The notes under the pieces: model-generated
What the model was told of the DNA's origin: nothing
The model's database searches: none
The model's input: the letters and a program-made list of their open reading frames with translations, nothing else
Made by a program: the position numbers and the translations under genes
Source of the DNA: PWND01 sp964601515
GTDB taxonomy: Bacteria > Bacteroidota > Bacteroidia > Bacteroidales > UBA7960
Length of the DNA stretch: 28,731 bases
Assembly: GCA_964601515.1 (NCBI GenBank)
Contig: CAZRNU010000024.1
Coordinates: forward strand, 1 to 28,731
Reading direction: 5' to 3'
In this document: positions 14,995-23,810 of the stretch, piece after piece
Layout: the number at the start of each line of letters is the position of its first letter
Numbering within the stretch: the stretch's first letter is position 1

Positions 14995-16590
14995 ATGTTT
15001 GAATCAGAACTTAATACAACAAATAAAAGACAACAGATTCACTTTTGGATTTATTTTGTTGGACTATGTTTGTTTGTAGTTGCTATTCCTACATCTCCTT
15101 TTATGATAACTATAAGCCAGATAATCATAGGGCTTAACTGGATTGCCGAAGGACGTTTTTCAACCAAATTAAAAAAGTTTGTTGCAAACAAACCTGCCGT
15201 GGTTTTTACTTTAATCTACTTTTTGTTTGTTGTCGGACTTTTGTGGACAAATAATTATAGAAATGCTTTTCAAAACGATTTATTACACAAACTTCCTACA
15301 CTCACACTTACAATATTTATAGTTTCATCTAGAAGCTTGAATATAAAACAAATCCGATTGTTGATATTATTGTTTATTGCTTCAGTTTTGACAGTTTCTT
15401 TTATTGGAACTTATAATTTATTGTTTGCCGACTTGGCAACTTACAGATACATATTACCATATGGCTCGCACATATATTATAGCTTGATGCTTATTATGTC
15501 GGCATTTATGCTGCCGTGGATAATTAAGCAAATTACTGATAAAAAAAAGTTTTTAATTCTATCGTTGGTTTTGTCATTATGGATGATATTTTTCTTGGTT
15601 TTATTAAGATCTCTTTCCGGAATTGCTTCACTTTCGGGAGTTTTTGTGTTTATGGTTATTTGGTTTGTTTTTAAGATTAAGAATTTGGTTGTTAGAGTTA
15701 TTATAACGTTTGTTTTTCTTATAATAATTATTTCTTCAGCTTTTATGTTTAATTACATTTATGAAAAAGCCGCTAATGTTGTTCATTATGATTTTGAGAA
15801 TCTTGAAACACATTCTGCTGAAGGAAATGAATATGTTAACGATACAACAAAAACATTAAGAGAAAATGGTCATCTGGTATTTATTTATGTTTCTGAAGTT
15901 GAATTAAAAGAAGAATGGAATGCAGTAAGCGAGATTGACTTTAGTGGAAAAACCTCCAACCAGCAGATTCTGAAGTATAACTTATACAGATACATGGCTT
16001 CAAAAGGGTATAAGAAAGATAGAGAACATTTTAAACTTCTGAGTGAGGACGACATAAAAGCAATAGAGGAGGGAGTTCCAAATTATCTTTATGTAAATTG
16101 GCCCGGAATTTTTCAGCGGATCCATCAGACTATTGCCGGCACAATTATATTTAAGGAAACACAAAACCCCGAATGGAGTACTTTTGCCCAAAGAATAGAC
16201 CTTTGGCAAGCTTCTTTTACTGCAATTAAAAAATATCCGATAATTGGATGGGGAACAGGTGATCTTTTTGAAGCTGTTCAATATGGATTAGTAGAGAATG
16301 GATCATATTTTTATGTTGGTAAAGATGTGAAGCCACATAACCAGTTCCTTCTTATTTTAATATCTTTGGGAATAATTGGTTTATTATTGTTTTTCGGGTT
16401 TTATACATTTACCATTGTAAAATCAAAAGGTTATAAAATATTGTATTTCAATGTGTTCCTTGTTGCTTATGCGATAAACATGCTCGGAAATAATCCTGTT
16501 GATGCACAATTAGGCCAATCATTATTTGTATTTTTTACAGTATTGTTCTGTTTTTTATATCCCCGAAAAAATGACGAAAAAGTCTTTTAG
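14995..16590 (+). CDS. O-antigen ligase / polymerase family protein (Wzy_C)
   Basis: The 531-residue polytopic protein has about 10-12 membrane segments and a large hydrophilic loop (about residues 258-398). The loop contains the YRYMASKGYKKD and LSEDDIKAIEEGVPNY blocks that recur in Bacteroidota members. The catalytic-type signature follows: Arg400-x3-Trp404, KKYPIIGWGTGD (412-423) and HNQFLL (448-453), then a return to membrane segments. This is the Wzy_C pattern shared by O-antigen ligases (WaaL) and some polymerases, so sequence alone does not separate the two. It lies between the flippase and a second polytopic protein, and they could divide ligase and polymerase roles. Confidence 0.85.
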   Translation: MFESELNTTNKRQQIHFWIYFVGLCLFVVAIPTSPFMITISQIIIGLNWIAEGRFSTKLKKFVANKPAVVFTLIYFLFVVGLLWTNNYRNAFQNDLLHKLPTLTLTIFIVSSRSLNIKQIRLLILLFIASVLTVSFIGTYNLLFADLATYRYILPYGSHIYYSLMLIMSAFMLPWIIKQITDKKKFLILSLVLSLWMIFFLVLLRSLSGIASLSGVFVFMVIWFVFKIKNLVVRVIITFVFLIIIISSAFMFNYIYEKAANVVHYDFENLETHSAEGNEYVNDTTKTLRENGHLVFIYVSEVELKEEWNAVSEIDFSGKTSNQQILKYNLYRYMASKGYKKDREHFKLLSEDDIKAIEEGVPNYLYVNWPGIFQRIHQTIAGTIIFKETQNPEWSTFAQRIDLWQASFTAIKKYPIIGWGTGDLFEAVQYGLVENGSYFYVGKDVKPHNQFLLILISLGIIGLLLFFGFYTFTIVKSKGYKILYFNVFLVAYAINMLGNNPVDAQLGQSLFVFFTVLFCFLYPRKNDEKVF

Positions 16591-16623
16591 TAGGATAATT
16601 GTAATTGTTGAATTTCATTTTTT

Positions 16624-17925
16624 ATGAGCGTATTAAGGTTTCCTGTATATAGATTACATCTGGTTTTCGTTCAGATAGCCATCTTTATTGCTCTATTAAT
16701 TACTTACAAGCTGATTATTAATCCTGTTTATGGATACAGTGGATTCGATACAAAATTTTCAGGCGAAACTTTATTAATTGCTTGCGTGTTGATGTCGTTC
16801 TTGTTATTTATTGGACTTTACATTAAGAATGAATTTATATACGCGTGCTGGCAAATTTTGTTTTTGTTTATGTTTCCCGGTACTGCAGTTTTTCAATCTT
16901 ATAATAGTGGCTCTATTGATCCATTATTTGCAGTAAGTATATTCCTTTTTGTGATTGCATTTAGTGATGTCATCAGATTTAAAGCGAAGGGTTTTGAATT
17001 GAATATCAACGAGAATGACAGAAATCTATATGCGTTTTTATTGATAGTATTATTGATGATATTGCCGTTTGTACTATATTTACCATATATAAATTTGAAA
17101 AACTTGTTTTTTATTGATATTTATAAAACAAGATTAATTTTTAGAGAAATTCAATCATCAATATCGGGATATCTTTATTCTCCTCTTTCAAGAGTGGCAT
17201 TACCTGCCCTGATTGTTATAGCGATAGCAAGAAAAAAATGGCTTTTATTAATAATTTCATCTTTATTGCTCATCTATCTGTTTTTATGCGGCGCACAGAA
17301 GGGTGTATTTATAGGATTACTTGCAGCACTTTTGTTTTATCTTGGAACATATAAATTCAAACCACTATTTTTCGGTTATTTAGTACTTGGGTTAACCGTT
17401 TTGGGTATTTTGGTTTTTTTGACAGGAAATTATTTGCAGTTGGATGCATCTGTCAGCAACTCTGTAACAGGTGTTTTTATCAGAAGAGTATTTTTTGTGC
17501 CTCCTATGCTGGATGCTGTTTATTATGAGCATTTTGCAGATACTTATTTGTACTATTCACATAGCTTCCCCATGAATATGTTTTTTGATTATCCATTGGA
17601 TAAAGATTTATCTATGTACATCGGGCAAGATGTTTTAAATTATCCTGATATGAGAGCGAATGTAGGCGTTGTTACCGAATCATTCGTTAGTTTGGGATAT
17701 TTTGGTGTTGTTATGATTTCGTCTATTTTTATGATAATTTTCAGCTTTTTGAAAGACCTTAATATTAAACCAATTTACTTTGGAATATTATTCGTTTATC
17801 TTTTCCAGATGAACTCGTCTTATTTCTCAGTACTGATGGCAACTCACGGAATGATGTTTATGATAATTTTCTTTTGGTTGTTTTTGAATAATAAAAATTC
17901 AAGTAATTTAGAAGGAAAGTTGTAA
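16624..17925 (+). CDS. Polytopic membrane protein, likely polysaccharide polymerase (Wzy-like)
   Basis: The 433-residue protein consists almost entirely of membrane segments (about 11). It has a moderately sized exposed loop around residues 285-350 (PPMLDAVYYEHFADTYLYYSHSF and NMRANVGVVTESFVSLGYFG-like sequence). The arrangement, with a conserved E-S-F-x-x-x-G-Y-F-G block just before the last membrane segments, is that of oligosaccharide repeat-unit polymerases, whose primary sequences vary too much for firm assignment. It sits 33 bases after the O-antigen ligase-like gene and 41 before the GT2 gene. A different membrane role in surface-glycan assembly is possible. Confidence 0.65.
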   Translation: MSVLRFPVYRLHLVFVQIAIFIALLITYKLIINPVYGYSGFDTKFSGETLLIACVLMSFLLFIGLYIKNEFIYACWQILFLFMFPGTAVFQSYNSGSIDPLFAVSIFLFVIAFSDVIRFKAKGFELNINENDRNLYAFLLIVLLMILPFVLYLPYINLKNLFFIDIYKTRLIFREIQSSISGYLYSPLSRVALPALIVIAIARKKWLLLIISSLLLIYLFLCGAQKGVFIGLLAALLFYLGTYKFKPLFFGYLVLGLTVLGILVFLTGNYLQLDASVSNSVTGVFIRRVFFVPPMLDAVYYEHFADTYLYYSHSFPMNMFFDYPLDKDLSMYIGQDVLNYPDMRANVGVVTESFVSLGYFGVVMISSIFMIIFSFLKDLNIKPIYFGILFVYLFQMNSSYFSVLMATHGMMFMIIFFWLFLNNKNSSNLEGKL

Positions 17926-17966
17926 TATGATTTTTATAAATATTAACTAATTAAACCAACGGCAGA

Positions 17967-18971
17967 TTGAATAAAACTGTTTCTATAATTATTCCTAATT
18001 ACAATGAAGCACTCTATTTAAAAGATTGTGTGCATTCATTGTTGAATAGCACTTATCCTGCGAATATGCTCGAAGTTCTTGTTGTTGATGGTGGCAGCAA
18101 GGATAATTCAAAAACAGTAATAGAAGAGGTTCAAAAAGATTATAAGCAAGTAAAATGGCTTGAAAATCCGCATAGATTTACTCCTTTTGCATTGAATATT
18201 GGAATACATGAGGCAAGTGGAGAGTATATTTTGATTGCCAGTGCACATTCTCAGTTTACAGAGAATTATATTCTTGAATTGCTCAATAAGATGGAAGAGC
18301 TTAACGCAGATGTTGTGGGCGGCGTTATGGAAACAAAGATAAAAAATACTAACCCAACATCTGTTGCAATAAAAACTGTTTTGTCAAACAAATTCGGTGT
18401 CGGAAATTCAATGTTTAGAATAGGAATCGACAAGCCAACGCAAGTTGATACCGTTCCCTTCGGATTGTATAAAACAGAACTTTTGCGCTCTATCAACGGA
18501 TATCGAGAAGATCTTATCAGAAATCATGATATCGAAATGTCGAAAAGGCTTTTGGCGAAAGGAGCAAGGATTTTTCTTGTTCCAACGGCAAAATGCACAT
18601 ATTTTGCAAGAGAAACTTTTGGAAAATTAGCGAAAAACAATTACAGCAACGGTAAATGGATTTTGCTAACCGTTTATCTTACTAAAAACTTTTCATCTCT
18701 CAGTATCAGACACTTTGTGCCGCTTATGTTTGTTTTTTCATTGATATTGCCCATAATAGCAGCTGCATTTTTCTGGCCTTTGGCAGGTTTGGCTGTTTTA
18801 AGTCTTTTTGCCTATTTACTAATGATGTCAATGATAATATTGAAGATTAGAAAGAATCTTCAAACAACTTTCTTGAAATTAATTAAAGCCTTTTTTGTAT
18901 TGCATTTTTCTTATGGAATAGGCTCATTGGTTGGGTTGTTGAAGTTTTATAAATTATTTAAATCTGTATAA
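17967..18971 (+). CDS. Family 2 glycosyltransferase with C-terminal membrane segments
   Basis: The 334-residue protein starts with the GT2 signature VSIIIPNYNEALYLKDCV and has VVDGGSKDNS (39-48), with Asp41 at the nucleotide site. The DxD position is occupied by ASAHSQF (91-97), as in ExoA-like enzymes. RNHDIEMSKRLL (185-196) supplies the acceptor-side base region. Residues about 250-325 form three membrane segments, so it works at the inner membrane on a lipid-linked glycan. The start is TTG at 17967: an in-frame stop at 17952-17954 leaves no upstream ATG, and translation must begin just before VSIIIPNYN. Donor sugar unknown. Confidence 0.9.
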   Translation: MNKTVSIIIPNYNEALYLKDCVHSLLNSTYPANMLEVLVVDGGSKDNSKTVIEEVQKDYKQVKWLENPHRFTPFALNIGIHEASGEYILIASAHSQFTENYILELLNKMEELNADVVGGVMETKIKNTNPTSVAIKTVLSNKFGVGNSMFRIGIDKPTQVDTVPFGLYKTELLRSINGYREDLIRNHDIEMSKRLLAKGARIFLVPTAKCTYFARETFGKLAKNNYSNGKWILLTVYLTKNFSSLSIRHFVPLMFVFSLILPIIAAAFFWPLAGLAVLSLFAYLLMMSMIILKIRKNLQTTFLKLIKAFFVLHFSYGIGSLVGLLKFYKLFKSV

Positions 18972-19004
18972 TAGAATTTTGATAAAAAGGAATTTATTTC
19001 GATT

Positions 19005-20087
19005 ATGATAAAAATTATAACAATAGTAGGGGCAAGGCCACAGTTTGTAAAAGCAGCTGCAGTGAGCAGAGCCATAGGTAAACATGATAATTTAAAGGAA
19101 ATCATTGTGCATACCGGGCAGCATTTCGACAAAAATATGTCGGATGTTTTTTTTGATGAGATGGAAATTCCTCACCCGGATTATAATCTGCATATCAATT
19201 CTTTATCACATGGCGCTATGACAGGCAGAATGATTGAAGAGATTGAAAAAGTAATATTGAAAGAAACTCCTGATTTGCTTTTAGTTTACGGTGATACAAA
19301 TTCTACTTTGGCTGGAGCTTTGGCAGCTTCAAAGCTTCATGTTAAGGTTGCTCATGTTGAAGCAGGTTTGAGAAGTTATAATATGAAAATGCCTGAAGAA
19401 ATTAATCGAATTCTTGCTGATAGAATAAGTAATATCTTGTTTTGCCCAACAGAAAGGTCGTTATTAAACCTTGCTAATGAAGGCTTTGATAATTTCGATT
19501 GCAAAATTGTTAGAACCGGTGATGTTATGTATGATGCTGCGCTATTCTATAGTGAAAAAAGTGCAAAGAAATCAACTGTTTCCCAAAAATTGAATTTAAA
19601 GGAATTTGTCCTTACAACTTTTCATAGAGCTGAAAATACTGATGATTTTGATGCGCTAAAAAATATTATAACCGGACTTAATAAAGTTAATTCCGAAATT
19701 CCGGTTGTTTTTCCTGTGCATCCACGAACAAAAAAGATTATTGAAAATTCAGGTTTGAAAGTGAATTTCCTTATGATAGACCCTGTAGGATATTTTGATA
19801 TGCTAGAGCTAATTAAAAACTGTAAGATGGTTTTTACCGATAGCGGTGGCTTGCAAAAGGAGGCGTTTTTCTTTGGAAAAAAAGTTATAACAATGAGAGA
19901 GCAAACGGAATGGGTTGAACTTGTTGATAATGGCTTTAATATCCTTACAGGTGCAAATTCCGAAAAAATATTTGAAGCATACCAAAATTCAATGCAAGCT
20001 AATATTGATTTCAATGTAGATCTTTATGGCGATGGAAATGCATCCGGGAAAATAGTAGAGGAAATAATCAAATTTTTAAATAACTAA
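19005..20087 (+). CDS. wecB: UDP-N-acetylglucosamine 2-epimerase (non-hydrolysing)
   Basis: The enzyme interconverts UDP-GlcNAc and UDP-ManNAc, supplying ManNAc-type sugars for surface glycans. The 360 residues show the family order. GARPQFVKAAAVSRA has Lys16, then come HTGQHFDKNMSD, VYGDTNSTLAGALAA with Asp97, HVEAGLRSYN with Glu119, MPEEINR with Glu131, FHRAEN with His207, and the late TDSGGLQKEA nucleotide-binding block. All are present and in normal spacing. It is the only nucleotide-sugar enzyme in this polysaccharide operon, so ManNAc or a derivative is likely a component of the product. No UDP-ManNAc dehydrogenase (wecC) is nearby. Confidence 0.95.
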   Translation: MIKIITIVGARPQFVKAAAVSRAIGKHDNLKEIIVHTGQHFDKNMSDVFFDEMEIPHPDYNLHINSLSHGAMTGRMIEEIEKVILKETPDLLLVYGDTNSTLAGALAASKLHVKVAHVEAGLRSYNMKMPEEINRILADRISNILFCPTERSLLNLANEGFDNFDCKIVRTGDVMYDAALFYSEKSAKKSTVSQKLNLKEFVLTTFHRAENTDDFDALKNIITGLNKVNSEIPVVFPVHPRTKKIIENSGLKVNFLMIDPVGYFDMLELIKNCKMVFTDSGGLQKEAFFFGKKVITMREQTEWVELVDNGFNILTGANSEKIFEAYQNSMQANIDFNVDLYGDGNASGKIVEEIIKFLNN

Positions 20088-20095
20088 TTATTGAT

Positions 20096-21211
20096 ATGGG
20101 AAATCCGGCTAAAGTATGCCATTTTACAAGCGTTCATCCATGGGATGATATCAGGATATTTCAAAAGCAATGCATTTCATTGGCAAATAACGGATTTGAG
20201 GTTTTTCTTGTTGCTCCTGACGCTGAAGAAGGAATTCATAATGGTGTTAATGTAATTAATGTTGAATCGAAAGGTAAAGGAAGATTATACAGATTTTTAA
20301 AGTTTAGAAAAAAAGTATATAAAAAAGCATTGGAAATTGATGCAGATATTTATCATTTCCACGACCCTGAACTTTTGCCATTTGCAAAGAAAATTTTGCG
20401 AAAAGGCAAAAAAGTTATTTATGACAGCCACGAAGATGTTCCTATGCAGATTTTGTCTAAACCATGGATAAAACCATTGCTTTTAAGAAAGCTGATTTCT
20501 TTTCTTTATAATGCCTATGAAAAAAAGCATTGTCAAAAGCTTAGCGGGGTAGTTTCTGTTCTGGATAGTATTACTGAGAAGTTTCCTAATGATAACAGAA
20601 TAACAATTTTTAATTATCCGAAAATTGAATCTCAAGATGGGAAGATAATATCAAGTATAAAACTTCCTGAAAAGTTCATTATAGTTTATAATGGAGGTTT
20701 AACTTCAATAAGAGGAATTGATAATATTGTTGCTTCAATGAATTTCCTTAGTGATGAGTTTAGGCTGATTATTATGGGTAGATGGGAGAGTGATTTGTTT
20801 GAAAAACACTGCATGAGTTTGCCGGGTTGGGAGAAAGTTGAGTATTTGGGGGTGTTAGATTTTAATTCCTGCTATAGTCTGTTGAAAAAGTCTGATATAG
20901 GTTTGGTAATGTTTAAAGGCGTTCCTAATAATGTTAATTCTTTGCCTAATAAGGCTTTTGAATTTATCTCAGTATCTCTGCCAATGATAATGTCTGATTT
21001 TCCGCTCTGGAAACAAGAATTCGGCAACTACGCTCATTTTGTTCATCCTGAAAACCCTGAAGAACTAGCAAAAAAGATATCCGAAATTAGGAATAAGTAT
21101 AATGAAGAAAAAGCCAGAGTTCAAATTGAATCAGACAAAATAATGCTTAGCAAAACATGGCTAAGCCAAGAGAAAAAGCTTGTTGAGTTTTATAATAACA
21201 TATTGAAATAA
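20096..21211 (+). CDS. Family 4 glycosyltransferase
   Basis: The 371-residue protein is a GT-B enzyme of the GT4 group. The N-terminal domain begins AKVCHFTSVHPWDDIRIFQK and has DIYHFHDPELLPFAK and KVIYDSHEDVP. The C-terminal domain has IVYNGGLTSIRGIDNIV (the YxGxxxxxRG entry), the SDIGLVMFK strand, and PNKAFEFISVSLPMIMSDF, the variant of the usual E-x7-E region that binds the nucleotide-sugar. It starts 8 bases after wecB and ends 4 bases before the convergent Wzz-like gene. Such enzymes add one sugar to a growing lipid-linked unit at the cytoplasmic face; donor and linkage are unknown. Confidence 0.9.
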   Translation: MGNPAKVCHFTSVHPWDDIRIFQKQCISLANNGFEVFLVAPDAEEGIHNGVNVINVESKGKGRLYRFLKFRKKVYKKALEIDADIYHFHDPELLPFAKKILRKGKKVIYDSHEDVPMQILSKPWIKPLLLRKLISFLYNAYEKKHCQKLSGVVSVLDSITEKFPNDNRITIFNYPKIESQDGKIISSIKLPEKFIIVYNGGLTSIRGIDNIVASMNFLSDEFRLIIMGRWESDLFEKHCMSLPGWEKVEYLGVLDFNSCYSLLKKSDIGLVMFKGVPNNVNSLPNKAFEFISVSLPMIMSDFPLWKQEFGNYAHFVHPENPEELAKKISEIRNKYNEEKARVQIESDKIMLSKTWLSQEKKLVEFYNNILK

Positions 21212-21215
21212 GCTA

Positions 21216-22031
21216 TTAAGCTGTTTTTCTAATATTGATAAAATATTTTACAATCAATCCGATTATGAAAAACATCGCAAACGATAATAATATAATTTTC
21301 GATGCAGATCCTTTAATTTCAACCGGTCTTGTAAAGTTTTGCTCAATTCTAATGATATTTTCATTCTCAATTTCAAATTCAATATCATATTTAAGTTTTG
21401 CTAAATCTAATAAATCTTTAACATTGTAATTTACCAGAAGAATAGAGCTCTTTTGGTGAGATTTATCGTTGAAACTTGAATTTCGACTTTTATGCGTATC
21501 AATTTCGTAATCAATCTCTTTTTCAAGTATCTCTAAAATGTTTTTTCTTTGTTGAGCCCTTTTATGGAGATTTATATTATTGTCGAAATATTTATTGAAA
21601 TAGTCCTCAATATGCAATAAAGATTCTTTGTCGTTAGAATAAACTTCCACTGATACAAAAATTCTTTTTTCTAAATATCCAATAGATTTGGGGTCTTGAG
21701 TAGGTCGTAATTTTGATTCAGGAATGCTATAATCTATTGTTGTAATATTTTTTACTTCATCATAAGGGAGATCATATCTTTTGCTCATGTTTGCATGGTT
21801 ATTACTCTCAATTTGTTTCTGCATAATGTCCATTAGCTGAACTAACAGATCTTCTTCAATCCATGTAGAAAAAATACCTGTAGAAATGAATTCCGTTTTT
21901 TTAATTTTGGAATAAGTATATCCTGCTGCGATTCCGATAATACAGAAAATGAGCAAAAACCAAAAGTTTTTGATTACGAATTTAATAAACTTATTAAATA
22001 ATTCAATCAAATCGATTTCTTTTTGGCTCAT
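21216..22031 (-). CDS. Wzz-like polysaccharide chain-length determinant
   Basis: From the ATG at 22029-22031 the product is 271 residues, MSQKEIDLIELFNKFIKFV, with a first membrane segment (about 23-41). A long periplasmic, charged and helical region follows (about 45-235), then a second membrane segment near the C-terminus (about 242-262) and a short basic tail. Two flanking membrane helices with a helical periplasmic domain is the Wzz/PCP plan. A longer TTG-initiated frame to 22097 adds 22 residues unlike Wzz N-termini, so I set it aside. There is no C-terminal tyrosine-kinase domain. It converges on the GT4 gene with a 4-base gap and sits at the end of the polysaccharide cluster, supporting a role in glycan length control. 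Confidence 0.75.
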   Translation of the reverse strand: MSQKEIDLIELFNKFIKFVIKNFWFLLIFCIIGIAAGYTYSKIKKTEFISTGIFSTWIEEDLLVQLMDIMQKQIESNNHANMSKRYDLPYDEVKNITTIDYSIPESKLRPTQDPKSIGYLEKRIFVSVEVYSNDKESLLHIEDYFNKYFDNNINLHKRAQQRKNILEILEKEIDYEIDTHKSRNSSFNDKSHQKSSILLVNYNVKDLLDLAKLKYDIEFEIENENIIRIEQNFTRPVEIKGSASKIILLSFAMFFIIGLIVKYFINIRKTA

Positions 22032-22180
22032 ATGTTTTTGATTTTTAAATGTTTGCAAAAAATTAAAAGATACAAAAGGAATAATTAATTTTCTCAACTA
22101 AATTAGTTTAATTTTTTAAAATGAGTATCTAATGAATAGACATTTGCTAATTAATATTGACAAAACGCTTTGAACGAAAA

Positions 22181-22206
22181 AAAAGGGGCAAGAGCCCCTT
22201 TTTTTT
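22181..22206. terminator. Strong terminator of gdhA
   Basis: GGGGC (22185-22189) and GCCCC (22194-22198) form a stem with loop AAGA. The stem is extended by A and T runs on both sides, so it works in either direction. On the minus strand it lies 18 bases past the gdhA stop. Confidence 0.9.
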
Positions 22207-22223
22207 GTGCCTGGAAACAGGTA

Positions 22224-23564
22224 TTATACGTGTCCCTGAGCAATCATTGCATCAGCAACTTTAACGAATCCACCAATGTTGGCACCTTTTACGTAATTGA
22301 TAAAGTCACCCTCCTTACCATATTTAACGCAAGTTTTATGAATGTTAATCATAATAGTATGAAGTCTTTGGTCAACTTCTTCTCTGGTCCAAGACATTCT
22401 AAGTGAGTTTTGGCTCATTTCAAGACCAGAAGTTGCCACGCCACCGGCATTAGCTGCTTTGCCGGGGCCATAAAGAATTTTATTTTCCAAATAAACATCA
22501 ACAGCATCAGGAGTTGAAGGCATGTTTGCTCCCTCAGAAACGCAAATACACCCATTTGCTACAAGCATTTTAGCCTCTTCTCCATTAATTTCATTTTCAG
22601 TAGCACAAGGAAGAGCTATGTCAACCTTTTCAGCCCAAGGCCTTGAAACTCCATCAACATATTTACAACCGTATTTATCTGCATACTCACGAATTCTTCC
22701 TCTTTTAACATTTTTAAGTTCCATTAAAAATGCAAGTTTTTCAGAGTCGATTCCATCTTTGTCGTAAATGTAACCACTGGAGTCAGAGAAAGTAACAGGT
22801 TTCCCTCCAAGCTCTATAACTTTTTCTGCAGCAAATTGAGCAACGTTGCCTGATCCACTAATTGCAACGGTTTTTCCTTTAAATCCTTCATTTATAGTTG
22901 CAAGCATTTCTTGTGCGAAATAAACACAACCATATCCTGTAGCTTCAGGACGAATTAAACTACCACCATATTCTATTCCTTTTCCTGTTAAAACACCTGT
23001 AAATTCATTTTTAATTCTTTTATATTGTCCGAACATATAACCAACCTCACGTCCGCCAACGCCAATATCACCGGCCGGGACGTCTGTGTCTGGTCCTATA
23101 TGTCTTGACAGTTCTGTCATAAAACTCTGGCAGAAGCGCATAACTTCATTGTCTGTTTTGCCTTTGGGGTCAAAATCACTACCACCTTTACCTCCGCCTA
23201 ATGGCAAAGAAGTTAAACTGTTTTTAAATACTTGCTCAAAAGCCAAAAACTTTAATATACCCAGGTTAACTGTTGGGTGGAATCTTAATCCGCCTTTATA
23301 AGGGCCGATAGCACTGTTCATTTCTATACGAAATCCTCTGTTTACCTGAAGTTCGCCTTTGTCATCTATCCAAGGAACTCTGAACATCAATACTCTTTCC
23401 GGTTCAATTATTCTTTCAAGAATTTTTGCAGCTTTGTACTTCGGGTTTTCATCAATGAATGGAATAATTGTTTGCACTACTTCCTCAACGGCTTGGTGAT
23501 ATTCTCTTTCTGCCGGATTTTTTGCAATTACATAATCCATAAATTTTTTTACTTGTGCATTCAT
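22224..23564 (-). CDS. gdhA: Glutamate dehydrogenase (NADP type)
   Basis: The 446-residue enzyme reversibly aminates 2-oxoglutarate to L-glutamate. The substrate domain has GPYKGGLRFHP (88-97, Lys90), the FLAFEQVFKNSLT helix with Lys114, and PLGGGKGGSDFDPKGK with catalytic Lys126. The coenzyme domain has a Rossmann loop ISGSGNVAQFA. The length and the GGGKGGSDFDPKG sequence are typical of hexameric NADP-dependent GDH. The ATG at 23562-23564 starts MNAQVKKFMDYV, as expected. It is monocistronic, ending at the terminator at 22181-22206. I find no exact Bacteroidota promoter box in the 246 bases upstream. Confidence 0.97.
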   Translation of the reverse strand: MNAQVKKFMDYVIAKNPAEREYHQAVEEVVQTIIPFIDENPKYKAAKILERIIEPERVLMFRVPWIDDKGELQVNRGFRIEMNSAIGPYKGGLRFHPTVNLGILKFLAFEQVFKNSLTSLPLGGGKGGSDFDPKGKTDNEVMRFCQSFMTELSRHIGPDTDVPAGDIGVGGREVGYMFGQYKRIKNEFTGVLTGKGIEYGGSLIRPEATGYGCVYFAQEMLATINEGFKGKTVAISGSGNVAQFAAEKVIELGGKPVTFSDSSGYIYDKDGIDSEKLAFLMELKNVKRGRIREYADKYGCKYVDGVSRPWAEKVDIALPCATENEINGEEAKMLVANGCICVSEGANMPSTPDAVDVYLENKILYGPGKAANAGGVATSGLEMSQNSLRMSWTREEVDQRLHTIMINIHKTCVKYGKEGDFINYVKGANIGGFVKVADAMIAQGHV

Positions 23565-23810
23565 AGTATTTGGTTTTTAAATTAATAAATGAAAACTAAA
23601 TTTTTTAATTTCCTTTGATTGGTTGATTTTTATAACAATTTTATGCATAAAAAAAGAGCCTATTTAAAAATTTTTAAAATAAAAAAAAATTACAATTCTC
23701 TTTGAAATGTCATTTTTTTTGTTATAGCTAATAAAGTTTATTCCAAAAGCGATTTTATTGCTAATTTTATCAGCGCTGAAAAATTTGTTTTATTCCCAAT
23801 CCAATCAATA

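Noticed and set aside
22032..22097. TTG-initiated N-terminal extension of the Wzz-like protein
   Set aside because: The added 22 residues do not resemble Wzz, and the ATG at 22029-22031 yields the usual short cytoplasmic lead before the first membrane segment.
23565..23810. Regulatory RNA or riboswitch between gdhA and the receiver/ATP-grasp gene
   Set aside because: The region is AT-rich with homopolymer runs, and I see no stable stem or clear promoter box in either direction.
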